Part shown: one piece after another, positions 1 to 8,173 of the stretch
Layout of the letters: the number at the start of each line of letters is the position of its first letter
Numbering within the stretch: the stretch's first letter is position 1
Assembly: GCF_035946055.1 (NCBI RefSeq)
Contig: NZ_CP108364.1
Span: 7,130,001-7,194,000 of the forward strand
Direction of reading: 5' to 3'
Length of the DNA stretch: 64,000 bases
From: Streptomyces sp. NBC_01341
GTDB lineage: Bacteria; Actinomycetota; Actinomycetes; Streptomycetales; Streptomycetaceae
Notes under the pieces: generated by a model
The model's input: the letters and a program-made list of their open reading frames with translations, nothing else
The model's database searches: none
Told to the model about the DNA's origin: nothing
Translations under genes and position numbers: made by a program

Positions 1-171
1 CGTGGCGGTCGGAACACTCAGGCTCGCGTCCATGTGGGACGCCAACGACTTGGCCGGGCCCTTGAGGGGCGTGTAGTCCGTCCGAGCTCCGGCGCTGTCC
101 TGGGCCACCGCCCGGTCGGCACCGCTCTTGTCCTGCGGCACTTCGGATGTCGTCGACTGCGCGTGTGGCAT
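1..171 (-). CDS. 2-oxoglutarate decarboxylase/dehydrogenase (kgd-like), N-terminal part, cut by window edge
   Basis: Only the first 57 codons are inside the window; the frame stays open to base 1. It starts with ATG at 171 behind GGAGAG. The protein begins MPHAQSTTSE, and residues about 34-57 read YTPLKGPAKSLASHMDAS then LSVPTAT. That closely resembles the start of the E2-like acyltransferase part of actinobacterial multifunctional 2-oxoglutarate decarboxylases, where it precedes SVRAVPAK. Those enzymes process 2-oxoglutarate in the TCA cycle. The leader here is only about 30 residues, shorter than I recall for the housekeeping protein, so this may be a paralogue. A stand-alone E2-type acyltransferase is the alternative. 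The rest lies to the left and was not seen. Confidence 0.6.
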   Translation of the reverse strand, partial: MPHAQSTTSEVPQDKSGADRAVAQDSAGARTDYTPLKGPAKSLASHMDASLSVPTAT

Positions 172-236
172 GGTCTCTCCCTGCGGTCCTCGAAGCGGAC
201 CTCTCTGCTGTGGTTCCGAGGCACGCCTGAGTCACA

Positions 237-270
237 CCGGTCGGGCGTGCCACCGTTATGGCCCGACCGG
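237..270 (-). terminator. hairpin downstream of the TetR gene
   Basis: CCGGTCGGGC (237-246) pairs perfectly with GCCCGACCGG (261-270) around a 14-nt loop. It lies about 60 bp after the stop of the leftward TetR gene and before the kgd-like gene. There is no long T run, as is common in Streptomyces. Confidence 0.55.
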
Positions 271-329
271 TCTCATCGCTGCGGGCATGCCCGGGTGGCG
301 CGCCTTGCCGGGCGGTGGCGCGAGGGTCA

Positions 330-905
330 TCACATGGACCGGAGCGTGCTCTCGATGATCTGGTCGAGCCTGTCGGGCGGGGTGCCGGCCTTGCACAGCA
401 CGCTGAGGCCGATCACGGCGGTGAGGAACGAGCGAGCCTGCTCGTCCGCATCGGGGCCGCCCGTGTATTCGCCACGTGTACGGCCACGCTCCAGAGCGAC
501 GCGGGACGCGTCCTCGATGTCGGTGAACAGACTCTCCGCGACCCGGGTGACGCCTTCGTCCTGCCCGGCCAGCTCGCTGACCGAGTTCACCGCGAAGCAG
601 CCCATCCGGTGCGACCCCGCGCCGGTCAGCTCCGCCAGGGAGCTGCGCAGCACTTCGTGGACCGGACCCTGCTCCTCGCGGAGGCGACGCAGCGTCGGGG
701 CACGCATCTGTCCGTAGCGGCGCAGCGTCAGGGTGAAGAGGTTGTGCTTGCTCTCGAACGTGTTGTACAGGCTTCCTTTGCGGATGCTCAGCGCGTCGGC
801 CAGCCCCTGCGGAGTGGTCGACGCGTAGCCCTGTCGCCAGAACACGAGCATCGCCCGGTCCACGGCCGCATCACGATCGAACGTCATTGGCCTTCCCATG
901 CTCAC
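330..905 (-). CDS. TetR/AcrR family transcriptional regulator
   Basis: One-domain TetR-type repressor of 191 residues, a normal length. The N-terminal helix-turn-helix (about residues 10-55) has the typical TTPQGLADALSIRKGSLY then NTFESKHNLF pattern. The C-terminal ligand half contains RMGCFAVNSVSEL, the GC(L/F)xxN motif of one TetR subgroup. The start may be GTG 905 or ATG 899; no good Shine-Dalgarno is visible, so a leaderless transcript is possible. A palindrome at 922-937, just upstream, is a likely autoregulatory operator. The divergent gene at 1192, a DJ-1/PfpI protein, is a plausible target, but that is inferred from position only. Confidence 0.9.
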   Translation of the reverse strand: MSMGRPMTFDRDAAVDRAMLVFWRQGYASTTPQGLADALSIRKGSLYNTFESKHNLFTLTLRRYGQMRAPTLRRLREEQGPVHEVLRSSLAELTGAGSHRMGCFAVNSVSELAGQDEGVTRVAESLFTDIEDASRVALERGRTRGEYTGGPDADEQARSFLTAVIGLSVLCKAGTPPDRLDQIIESTLRSM

Positions 906-921
906 GACCGTAACACTTTTA

Positions 922-937
922 TTGACCTCGGGGTCAA
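922..937. promoter_or_regulatory. candidate TetR operator in the divergent promoter region
   Basis: TTGACC-TCGG-GGTCAA is a perfect 6-bp dyad with a 4-nt centre, 17 bp upstream of the leftward TetR start. On the minus strand its TTGACC could also act as a -35 element. It sits in a locally AT-rich patch, as expected for an autoregulated promoter. Confidence 0.5.
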
Positions 938-1191
938 ATACCCAACTTCAGAGGTCGGCGCGAGGCCCGTCCCGGTCGGGCGTGAGCCCGGCGACGACCC
1001 CATGCGGGTGCTTGCTGCCGCTTGGTTCGCGGAGTTCGCGATCAGGCGCTGCGGCCTCCGGTCCTGCGTCTTCGCCCCGCCGCGCTTGGGCTGTAGGGGC
1101 GTCGGTACGCGTCACGCATGCGCCCGGACGGGCACCCGCATAGGCTAAAGGTAGTCAAATCACCCCAAAGGGCCCGAGTGGAGGCGCAAGA

Positions 1192-1890
1192 GTGATGGCG
1201 AAGATCCTGTTCATAGTGAGCGGAGCGACGTACTGGGTGCTCCTGGACGGCACGAGGTACGCCACGGGATACTGGGCCGAGGAGTTTGCCAGCCCGTACA
1301 AGGAACTGACGGACGCCGGCCACGAGATCGTGGTCGCGACACCGGGCGGCACGACCCCGAACGTGGACATGATGAGCCTGCGTCCGTCCATGACGGGCGG
1401 CGAGCAGGCGGCCCTCGATCTGGAGGCCATCATCCGGGACGCCGAGGTGATGCGCCGGCCGCTCAAGCTGTCCGACGTCCGCCTCGAGGACTACGACGCG
1501 GTCTACATGCCCGGCGGCCACGGTCCGATGTCGGACCTCGCCTACGACGCGGACGCGGGGCGGCTCCTGACAGCGCAGCTCGCCTCGGGCAACCCCCTCT
1601 TCATCGTGTGCCACGCACCTGCCGCGCTGCTGGCCACGAGGATCCACGGCGTGTCGCCCTTCAAGGGGTACAAGGTCACGTGCTTCACCGACGAGGAAGA
1701 GGAGGGCGTCGGCCTGGCCTCCAAGGCGCCGTGGCTGCTGGAGACCGAGCTCAAGGAGAAGATCGGCGTCCAGTACAGCCGTGGCCCGATGTGGGAGCCG
1801 TACATGGTGGAGGACCGCAACCTGGTCACCGGGCAGAATCCCGCCTCGGCCTCCGTGCTGGGCAACCGGATGCTGGAGATTCTCGGCTGA
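1192..1890 (+). CDS. DJ-1/PfpI (Hsp31-like) type 1 glutamine amidotransferase-fold protein
   Basis: 232-residue cytosolic protein of the DJ-1/PfpI superfamily, Hsp31/glyoxalase III-like branch; members handle methylglyoxal, deglycate or act as chaperones. Seen: the N-terminal strand MAKILFIVSGA, a GGHGPMSDL loop, and the nucleophile-elbow cysteine in LFIVCHAPAALL (about residue 142), followed by a long C-terminal segment including SRGPMWEPYMVEDRN as in Hsp31-type proteins. Start is GTG 1192 or the adjacent ATG 1195, with GAGG upstream. It is divergent from the TetR gene, which may control it. The exact substrate cannot be told. Confidence 0.85.
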   Translation: MMAKILFIVSGATYWVLLDGTRYATGYWAEEFASPYKELTDAGHEIVVATPGGTTPNVDMMSLRPSMTGGEQAALDLEAIIRDAEVMRRPLKLSDVRLEDYDAVYMPGGHGPMSDLAYDADAGRLLTAQLASGNPLFIVCHAPAALLATRIHGVSPFKGYKVTCFTDEEEEGVGLASKAPWLLETELKEKIGVQYSRGPMWEPYMVEDRNLVTGQNPASASVLGNRMLEILG

Positions 1891-1921
1891 CCACCTGGGC
1901 GGCGGCCGAGCGCGCGCCTCG

Positions 1922-2635
1922 TCAGTGCCCCGCGCTCTGGCCGCCGTCGACGTGCGAGATCTCGCCGGTGACGAACGGGGCCTGCTCGAGGTAGAGCACG
2001 GCCCGGACCACGTCGTCCACCTCGCCCATGCGGCGGACCGGGTGGCGCGCCGCCTGGAAGCCGTCGGGATCAGTCGGGTGCATGGGGGTCCGGATGACGC
2101 CGAGTGCGACGGTGTTCACCCGGATCCCGCGGGTGGCGTACTCGATGGCCAGCGACTTCGTGACCCCGTTCAGTCCCCCCTTGGTCAGGGACGCGAGCGC
2201 CGAGGGGACCTCGACATCGGCATTGTCGACGAGGCTGGTCGAGATGTTCACGATGTGGCCACCGTCATCGCGGGAGAGCATCGCGGAGATCACGCTGCGC
2301 GACACCTCGAAGAAACCGCGTACGTTCGCCCCGGTGACCAGATCGTAGTCCGCGTCGGTGTACTCGGTGAACGGCTTCGACACGAAGACCCCGGCGCTGT
2401 TGACCAGCGTGTCGACACGGCCGAAACGGTCGAGGGTCGCTTCTACCAGCCGCGCGCCGGCACCCGGCTCGGCCACGTCGGCCGCCAGGGCCAGCACCCC
2501 GGGGTCGCTCGACGCCGGGATGGAACGGCCGGTGGCGGTCACCGCGTACCCCATCGCGCGGTAGGCCTTCACCAGGGCGCCTCCGATGCCCCCCGAAGCA
2601 CCCGTGATGATGGCGACTTTCCGTGTGGCGTTCAT
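1922..2635 (-). CDS. short-chain dehydrogenase/reductase-family protein lacking the usual catalytic tyrosine
   Basis: 237 residues with a Rossmann fold and the NAD(P) motif TGASGGIGGAL near the N-terminus; LVNSAGV and VNISTS follow. At the usual YxxxK position the sequence reads ASLTK (within VPSALASLTKGG), so the lysine is kept but the general-acid tyrosine is alanine. This pattern recurs in a subset of actinobacterial SDR-like proteins, so it may be functional with altered chemistry. The ATG at 2635 is chosen because AGGAG precedes it; an upstream open extension to 2806 lacks SDR-like sequence. It converges on the DJ-1 gene with a 31-bp gap. Substrate unknown. Confidence 0.85.
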   Translation of the reverse strand: MNATRKVAIITGASGGIGGALVKAYRAMGYAVTATGRSIPASSDPGVLALAADVAEPGAGARLVEATLDRFGRVDTLVNSAGVFVSKPFTEYTDADYDLVTGANVRGFFEVSRSVISAMLSRDDGGHIVNISTSLVDNADVEVPSALASLTKGGLNGVTKSLAIEYATRGIRVNTVALGVIRTPMHPTDPDGFQAARHPVRRMGEVDDVVRAVLYLEQAPFVTGEISHVDGGQSAGH

Positions 2636-2811
2636 CAAGGACTCCTGTCGTTTCCGAACTCCACGGCCGCGACCACGAGTTCGACATGCCTCGGAGGTCA
2701 TGCCCGTGACTGCCAGGCCACGATAAATCCGTCGGCCCGCGTCCGCACGGCGAGGAGCGCGTGGGGACGAGTGGGTGCGCCGCACCCGGGCGCACGCCGA
2801 CGCCACTATGG

Positions 2812-2852
2812 AAAAGGGATCCGCGCACCCGACCGGTGCGCGGATCCCTTTT
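2812..2852 (-). terminator. strong hairpin terminator after the GlsB-type gene
   Basis: AAAAGGGATCCGCGCACC (from 2812) is perfectly repeated in inverse as GGTGCGCGGATCCCTTTT (to 2852) around a 5-nt loop. The A/T tracts on both sides make it a bidirectional intrinsic-type terminator, 17 bp beyond the stop of the leftward gene. Confidence 0.85.
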
Positions 2853-2869
2853 CGGCCTGCGAGTGCGTG

Positions 2870-3145
2870 TCAGGCGCGACGGGAGTGTCGGTTGCCTGTG
2901 ATGACCCGGTACAGGGCCAGGAGGATGATCGAGCCGACGACGGCCGCGATCCATGTGGAGAGGTCGAAGAACCCGTCGATGGAGTCGACGCCGAATATGG
3001 CCTTGCCGAGCCAGCCGCCGAGGAGGCCTCCCGCGATGCCGATGAGCATCGTGATGATGATGCCGCCGGGGTCCTTGCCCGGCATCAGCGCCTTGGCGAT
3101 GAGGCCGGCGAGCAGTCCGATGATGATCCAGGCGAGGATGCCCAT
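2870..3145 (-). CDS. GlsB/YeaQ/YmgE family small membrane protein
   Basis: 91-residue integral membrane protein of the transglycosylase-associated (YeaQ/YmgE/GlsB) family, often induced by envelope or osmotic stress; molecular role unclear. Three hydrophobic helices are visible: residues 1-22 (MGILAWIIIGLLAGLIAKAL), about 28-50 (GGIIITMLIGIAGGLLGGWLG) and about 63-82. The glycine-rich GIAGGLLGG motif and the PGKDPGG loop are typical. ATG start at 3145 with GGAG upstream. Monocistronic: followed by a strong terminator and preceded by an AT-rich promoter area around 3165-3185. Confidence 0.92.
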   Translation of the reverse strand: MGILAWIIIGLLAGLIAKALMPGKDPGGIIITMLIGIAGGLLGGWLGKAIFGVDSIDGFFDLSTWIAAVVGSIILLALYRVITGNRHSRRA

Positions 3146-3461
3146 GATGCGTCTCCTACCTCTCGTATAAAGATTGTGTCAACGCACCGTCTTTACCGCT
3201 TCGGCGTTTCCAAACACATCATTCACAACCGCTTTGCCGCGTCTTCGGCGGGCCATCGCGATCTCCACTTGCCCCGGATCGCCGGTGCGGCACAACGGTG
3301 ATCGCGCGGCGTCTCGGCAGGGCGACGAGACAGCCCGAAGTCCTGTGACACGGGCGCGTGAGACATGCCGGTGGGCTGCGAGGACGTGTGCTGGACCATT
3401 GCGCTGCCCGCTGCCCGCTACTGGGGGAGCGGCGCCGGGTGCCGGCATCCGGAGGGGAGAC
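3146..3461. other. intergenic region, no gene recognised
   Basis: The part next to 3145 is AT-rich (TATAAAGATTGTG) and probably carries the leftward GlsB promoter. The remainder has short overlapping ORFs without convincing codon bias. Confidence 0.4.
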
Positions 3462-3749
3462 TCAGCAGAACCAGCCGTTCTGTACCCAGCCGCGGCGGTT
3501 GATGTCTCCGTAGGCGAATCCGTAGACCCACTCTCCGCCGCCCTCCTCGACCAGGAACGTCTGGCCCCGGTACAGCGTGCCCATCCACGCCCCGTGGGGG
3601 GCGGTGACCCGTACGAACAGGTCCTGGGCGCAGACGGTTTCACGCTGTCCCACCGTGCCGTCGGCGGCAGCGGCCGGACCCGCGGTCATGGCTGTCACCG
3701 CGGCTGTCAGAGCCAGTGTCAGGGCACCGAGTCTGCTCGGGCTGGTCAT
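3462..3749 (-). CDS. small secreted SH3-like protein
   Basis: 95 residues with a Sec signal peptide (about 1-29, ending AGPAAAADG). The mature part of about 65 residues looks like a bacterial SH3 fold: LFVRVTAPHGAWMGTLYRGQTFLVEE, then WVYGFAYGDINRRGWVQNGWFC. Two cysteines (VCAQD and the terminal C) could form a disulfide. Such Streptomyces proteins are abundant and uncharacterised; cell-wall binding is only a guess. The start at 3749 has GAGAGGA upstream. It is 32 bp after a related secreted gene in the same direction and probably co-transcribed with it. Confidence 0.8.
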   Translation of the reverse strand: MTSPSRLGALTLALTAAVTAMTAGPAAAADGTVGQRETVCAQDLFVRVTAPHGAWMGTLYRGQTFLVEEGGGEWVYGFAYGDINRRGWVQNGWFC

Positions 3750-3781
3750 CGGGAGAGTCCTCTCGTCGTCGGAGTATCAGG

Positions 3782-4099
3782 TCACCAGGATCCGTACCCA
3801 CCGAGGCATTCCTGCCGGACGAAGCCCCAGTCGTTGGGACCGAAGTCGAACGTGGCAGCCCATCCGTTGTAGACGGGGTGTGCACCACGGGTGTGTCCGA
3901 CCTTGTCGCCACGCAGCAGGACCCGCTTCAGGGTGGCCGGTCCGGAGGAACTGTCGTAGTTGGCGTAGAAACTCGCACTGTCGCAGACGATGACGGCGTG
4001 CTCGGGCACCGTCGGTTCCGCGTGTGCGGTTCCGGAGGCCACCACGGTGAAGGCAGCGGCGGCGGACAGGGCGAAGCCGAGCGAGCGAGTCGTGTTCAT
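3782..4099 (-). CDS. small secreted SH3-like protein
   Basis: About 105 residues with a signal peptide (MNTTRSLGFALSAAAAFT, cleavage near GTAHAEP). The mature part, with VIVCDSASFYANYD, LKRVLLRGDKVGHTRG and WGFVRQECLGGYG, has the same cysteine-bracketed SH3-like layout as the gene just downstream, so the two may be diverged duplicates. The frame is open to an ATG at 4111; I place the start at 4099 because it gives a standard signal peptide, but no clear ribosome site supports either. Function unknown. Confidence 0.75.
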   Translation of the reverse strand: MNTTRSLGFALSAAAAFTVVASGTAHAEPTVPEHAVIVCDSASFYANYDSSSGPATLKRVLLRGDKVGHTRGAHPVYNGWAATFDFGPNDWGFVRQECLGGYGSW

Positions 4100-4397
4100 G
4101 ACATACATCATGAACCGTGATCGCCGCCGCGTCGAGACGGCGGTGTGCTGCGCGGCTCGACGTCAGGTGGGCGCGTGCGCCTGGCGAACGAGAGCCGGTC
4201 GCGCGGCGATCGCCGGCTCACTTCCGGCCCTCACCGGAGCCACGTGTATGGGCCCGGTTGTTGTTCGTCGGCTCGTCGGCCTGCGCCCGATCAGGTTCAT
4301 TCTCCGCCCGGCGAGTGCGCCGTCGGCTCCGTTGCACGGCCTGAGGTAGAGCCTGGTGCCTCGCCCCATTCGTTGCGCACTTCTGAGAGGGAGCCCC

Positions 4398-4649
4398 ATG
4401 CTTCGTCGTATTGCGATCACCCTTGCCACCGTTGCCGCCGCCGGATTCGTGGCTGCAGCGCCCGCGGCCGCCAACGACTGGGAGGGCGTGACCGAGGGTG
4501 CCGGCTATCAGAAGATCGAGGGCGCTCGCGCGGCCGGCGAGTACCTGAACCTCGGTGGCCCGTACGGGATCACCTACGCCAAGGGGAAGAAGGCGCACTT
4601 CGAGGGGGAGAGCGGCTACTACTACACCCAGTACCTGCACGGAAACTGA
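4398..4649 (+). CDS. small secreted protein, unknown function
   Basis: 83 residues. A signal peptide (MLRRIAITLATVAAAGFVAA, cleavage after APAAA) is followed by a 58-residue mature protein with no cysteine: NDWEGVTEGAGYQKIEGARA, a glycine/tyrosine-rich middle, and YYYTQYLHGN at the end. Start ATG 4398 is chosen for the GAGAGGGAG ribosome site; the in-frame start at 4356 lacks one and would bury the signal peptide. No family recognised. Divergent from the SH3-like pair and followed by a hairpin. Confidence 0.75.
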   Translation: MLRRIAITLATVAAAGFVAAAPAAANDWEGVTEGAGYQKIEGARAAGEYLNLGGPYGITYAKGKKAHFEGESGYYYTQYLHGN

Positions 4650-4749
4650 CCGACTGACCCGGTGTTCGCGGACGTCATCAGGGCAGAGCCGAGGCTCCTG
4701 TGGCGCTGCGGCGGCGCCGAGGTCGGCCGGTCGGCGGCCGGCAACGCAA

Positions 4750-4787
4750 GGCCCGGACCCGTGGGCGCATTCCGGGGGTCCGGGCCC
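4750..4787 (+). terminator. hairpin terminator
   Basis: GGCCCGGACCC (4750-4760) pairs with GGGTCCGGGCC (4777-4787), loop about 16 nt, 100 bp downstream of the small secreted gene. Confidence 0.65.
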
Positions 4788-4985
4788 TCGCCATGCGTGC
4801 GGCCGGCATGGGGTGGATTCAATGAATCCGTGGCCGACCCCCAGTCCCTCTTCCTGCGCACGTATCCGGCGCACCGCGCACAATGGAGAGGGGCCGCCGA
4901 TGCACAGGCACGGGGGCGAAGCCCCCGACCGCCGACGTGTGCAGGCTAAACCGTCGCCCATCGCAACAGTGTGAGGCGCACTGCT

Positions 4986-5708
4986 ATGGACACCACCACC
5001 AGGGCAACTCTCGTGGCCGCGCTCGCGGCCGGATACATCATCGGCAGGACAAGGCAGGGGAAACTCGTTCTGGGCCTCGCCGCCCTGGCTGCCGGTAAAT
5101 CACTCGACCCGAAAACTCTCATCGACGCCGGGGTGCAGAAGCTCGCCGAGAATCCGCAGTTCGCTCAGCTCGGTGAACAAGTACGCGAGGAACTGCTCAC
5201 TTCCGGGCGCGGAGCGCTTTCCGAGGCGACCGATCGAGGTGTCGCGTCCCTGAGCGAGAATCTGCAGCAACGCTTGCTCGCCCTGACCGGCGCACCCGAC
5301 GGCGGACGCGAGGACGAGTACACCGAAGAAGAGGAGATCGCCGGCGAGGAGCCGGAAGAGGAACCGGCGGACGAGGAACTCGAAGACGAGGAACTCGAAG
5401 ACGAGGAGCCGGAGGCCGAGCCGCCTGAAGAGCAGCCGGCGGACGAAGAACTCGAGGCATCGCGGCCCCCGCGCCGCCGTCGGACGACGAGGGTGACACC
5501 CGCGCAGCCCACCGACAGGAAACCCGGGCCGGAGAACCCTCCTGCGAAGAGGGCAATGGCTCGAAAGGCTGCGCAGAGGAAGCCGGGGCCCAAGAACCCC
5601 CCTGCCAAGAAGGCGATGGCGCGTAAGGCGGCGGACGACCGGGCGGCCGGGAAGAAGGCTCCGCGCAAACGCGGAGCGGCACGCACAACACGCAGTGGGC
5701 CCAGGTAA
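4986..5708 (+). CDS. low-complexity protein: hydrophobic N-terminus, acidic middle, basic repeat tail
   Basis: 240 residues. Residues 1-40 form one hydrophobic glycine/alanine segment (VAALAAGYIIGRTRQGKLVL). About 40-100 look helical. About 105-160 are almost all E, D and P, including a tandem DEELEDEELEDEEPE run. The tail is strongly basic and repeats (R)KPGPxNPPAKxAMARKAA twice before KKAPRKRG. The layout resembles Streptomyces proteins encoded near gas-vesicle-type genes and sometimes misnamed DNA primase; I recall this only loosely and no gvp genes are here. ATG 4986 is preferred over GTG 4971 because GAGG lies 10 bp upstream. The basic repeats could bind nucleic acid or polyanions. Confidence 0.7.
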   Translation: MDTTTRATLVAALAAGYIIGRTRQGKLVLGLAALAAGKSLDPKTLIDAGVQKLAENPQFAQLGEQVREELLTSGRGALSEATDRGVASLSENLQQRLLALTGAPDGGREDEYTEEEEIAGEEPEEEPADEELEDEELEDEEPEAEPPEEQPADEELEASRPPRRRRTTRVTPAQPTDRKPGPENPPAKRAMARKAAQRKPGPKNPPAKKAMARKAADDRAAGKKAPRKRGAARTTRSGPR

Positions 5709-6419
5709 CCCAAGGCGACCAGGACTCCGCAGGAAAGCACCGGAACGGCCGCGACGCAGCGCGCGGCGCCGGCCACACTCCGCAACCGCGGCAGCCCTTG
5801 CCGGATCCGGCCTCACGACTGCGTACGGTGTCCGACGCCGGACAACGCCTCCTACCTCGTCCTGCCTCCGCACGACGGCGACCGAAGGCCGGACACCGCC
5901 TCGACCGTGCCGCGCAGGAAGGCCGATCACGGCGGCCTCGGGCCGCTGGAGTGCTACGGCGGTCCCAGGGGACTGCCCTGCTCGCCGCACGAAACCAACG
6001 CGTCGCCGCGCATCCCCCGCCAGTACGCTCGCCGCCTTCGTCGCGGACAAGAATCTTCGGCTGTCATGCAACCGATCCCATGCCCCGGCGGTCGTAGTTG
6101 GCGTCAGAACCTCTCGGAAGGAGAATCGAGGGGCCGCGGGGTTCTGATACGGAGGGGGAGCCGAGCAGCCGGGCCGCACGATCGGGTCGCTCGAAAGTCG
6201 ATGCCCCCTGCGCGGAACGCGCTCAGCCCTCTGCCGCCGGCCTCCGCCCGGGCGGCGGTGACGCGTCCGCAACGACAGAGCGAGGAGGCAGCCGGTACCT
6301 GCGCAGTCCCCGTGACGGTGCGGCTCCGGCCTGCTCCCAGGATCTGCTGTCCAGGGAGGCGGAGCCCGAGCATCGACCGGCAGCTCCAGCAGGAGGACTG
6401 CCGAACGGGGGAAACGTCC
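5709..6419. other. 710-bp stretch without a convincing gene
   Basis: Open frames run through it, including one in frame with the downstream regulator from 5907, but their composition is not protein-like and they lack ribosome sites. It presumably holds the promoter of the next gene; no strong dyad was noticed. Confidence 0.4.
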
Positions 6420-7424
6420 TTGCTGCGTATCCACTTCACGTCCGGCGACCTGACCCGCATCCAGGTGGCGAGTACACCCGATCCACTGTGGGAAATCGTC
6501 TTCAGCCTCCAGCGGCTCCAGACCTCGCAAGGCCGCTGGGCCTACGCCGACTGGCATCACAGCACCCGTGCCACGCTCGCAGGCACCCGCCTCGGCGCGG
6601 CCGTACGCCGCCTGCTCACGCCGATGCTGCCCAGGGCTCCTTACCTGCCCGACTTCCTCACGCCGCACGAGTCCGCCCACGGACTGGAGCGGGGGCTTGC
6701 CGCGATCCTCGACACCCCGCCCGCCCGCGTCGCCCACGAGATGGACCTGCTGGCCAGGATCAGCGGCGCCCCGGACTGGGCGCCCAGGATGGCCGAACGC
6801 GCCAGTCGGGACGAACTGGTCCGAGTCATGCGGGCGTACCACGACGCCGTCATCGCACCCCATCACGACCGCATGTGCGAGTCGCTCGCGGGCGAGCGAG
6901 GGCTGGTCGCACGCGCGACTCTGGACAGCGGTGTCGGCGGACTGCTCGCCGGCCTCTCGCCCTCCATGCGATGGCGTCCGCCCGTGCTGCACGTCGACTA
7001 CATCGAGGACCGCGACCTCCACCTCGAAGGCCGCGGACTGCGTCTGGTGCCCTCCCACTTCTGCTGGAAGCTGCCGATGTCCCTGGCCGACGGCACCCTG
7101 CGGCCGGTGCTGGTCTACCCCGTGCACGGCGCACGGCCTCCCGAGCCGGCCCGCCCCGATCTCGCCCTGTGCGCACTGCTGGGCAGGACCAGAGCCACCG
7201 CGCTGCGCACCCTCGCCCTCGGTGCGACGACTTCGGAGCTCGCCCGGTCCCTGGGCGTGACGCCCGCCACGGCCACGCACCACACGACGATCCTCCGTGA
7301 CGCCGGACTGATCACCAGCCGCCGCGTCCAGAACACCGTCCTGCACGTCCTCACGCCTCTCGGCGCGGCGATGCTCCGCGGGCCCGCACCGGTGCCGTGC
7401 GCGGAGACATCCGGTCATCGGTAG
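6420..7424 (+). CDS. ArsR-like winged-helix transcriptional regulator with long N-terminal domain
   Basis: 334 residues. The N-terminal 230 residues (LRIHFTSGDLTRIQVASTPDP...) match the common Streptomyces arrangement of a DUF5937-like sensor region in front of an ArsR-type winged helix. The C-terminal part carries the DNA-binding domain: ALRTLALGATTSELARSLGV, then TPATATHHTTILRDAGLITSRR. Start TTG 6420 is chosen because GGGGGAA lies 6-11 bp upstream and the homologous region begins there; an upstream in-frame extension looks non-coding. Ligand and targets are unknown. It is followed by a secreted protein gene in the same direction. Confidence 0.85.
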   Translation: MLRIHFTSGDLTRIQVASTPDPLWEIVFSLQRLQTSQGRWAYADWHHSTRATLAGTRLGAAVRRLLTPMLPRAPYLPDFLTPHESAHGLERGLAAILDTPPARVAHEMDLLARISGAPDWAPRMAERASRDELVRVMRAYHDAVIAPHHDRMCESLAGERGLVARATLDSGVGGLLAGLSPSMRWRPPVLHVDYIEDRDLHLEGRGLRLVPSHFCWKLPMSLADGTLRPVLVYPVHGARPPEPARPDLALCALLGRTRATALRTLALGATTSELARSLGVTPATATHHTTILRDAGLITSRRVQNTVLHVLTPLGAAMLRGPAPVPCAETSGHR

Positions 7425-7643
7425 GAACCGCCCGTCACGGTCCACATCGGAATCTGCTGCCTCAGCGCCCCTGCCGTCACCGCAGCCCCACAGGAACTGG
7501 GCATTCCACCGCCTGGCACGGCACTTTCGACCCTGTTCGAAGGTCGTGGTGGGGCGGGACCCGCGATGCGAGTGTTTTCCGCGACACCACAAGGGCCCCG
7601 GCGCACGCCGAGCGCCCGTCACGATCCGACAGGGGAGACACAC

Positions 7644-8075
7644 ATGCTGAAGAGGCCAGGCATCAACCGCACCGTCGCCGCCGGAGCACTCGCGCTCGTC
7701 ACCGCCGCGACCGGTGTGGCATTCGCCCCCGTGGCGTCGGCCTCCGCGCAGGCCTGTGCCGCCTCGTCGCTGACCACGGGCGGCTACAACGGCGTCGGCA
7801 CGATCCGCAACAAGTCAGCCAGCAGCACCTGCGGCGACCTCAACCTGACGTACTCCTACAACAACGCGTCCCCGATCTACGACTTCTACGCGGGCCGCCT
7901 GCGCCGCTCGAACGGGACCTGGCTCACCTGTGCCGCCGGGTACGTCTACGCCGAGGACGGCTCCCACAGCCTGAACGACTCCGACTACTGGCTGTGCACC
8001 GATGTCGCCGACAACACGCCGTTCACCGTGGCCAGCTACAACGGCGGCGGCGACACCGTCACGATCACCCACTGA
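7644..8075 (+). CDS. secreted protein of unknown function
   Basis: 143 residues with a clear signal peptide (MLKRPGINRTVAAGALALVT, cleavage near ASASAQA). The mature 110 residues hold four cysteines (QACAAS, STCGDL, LTCAAG, LCTDV), probably two disulfides, and many Y, N, S and T residues. No family recognised. ATG 7644 follows AGGGGAG; the in-frame extension upstream is not protein-like. A hairpin follows. Confidence 0.8.
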   Translation: MLKRPGINRTVAAGALALVTAATGVAFAPVASASAQACAASSLTTGGYNGVGTIRNKSASSTCGDLNLTYSYNNASPIYDFYAGRLRRSNGTWLTCAAGYVYAEDGSHSLNDSDYWLCTDVADNTPFTVASYNGGGDTVTITH

Positions 8076-8110
8076 TCCAACGATCCGCTGATTCATCTGA
8101 TCCCGAGTTC

Positions 8111-8150
8111 CTGGGGTGCCGGCGGCGCACGAAGACCGGCGGCACCCCGG
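8111..8150 (+). terminator. hairpin between secreted protein and lipoprotein genes
   Basis: GGGGTGCCG (8113-8121) pairs with CGGCACCCC (8140-8148), loop 18 nt, 38 bp past the upstream stop and 24 bp before the next start. Confidence 0.6.
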
Positions 8151-8173
8151 GGCGACCTCCAGGAAGGACGGAC

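Noticed and set aside
5100..7643. 847-codon open frame on the minus strand
   Set aside because: It is antisense to the acidic/basic protein and the ArsR-like gene; its sequence is R/G/P-rich with no family, typical of high-G+C shadow frames.
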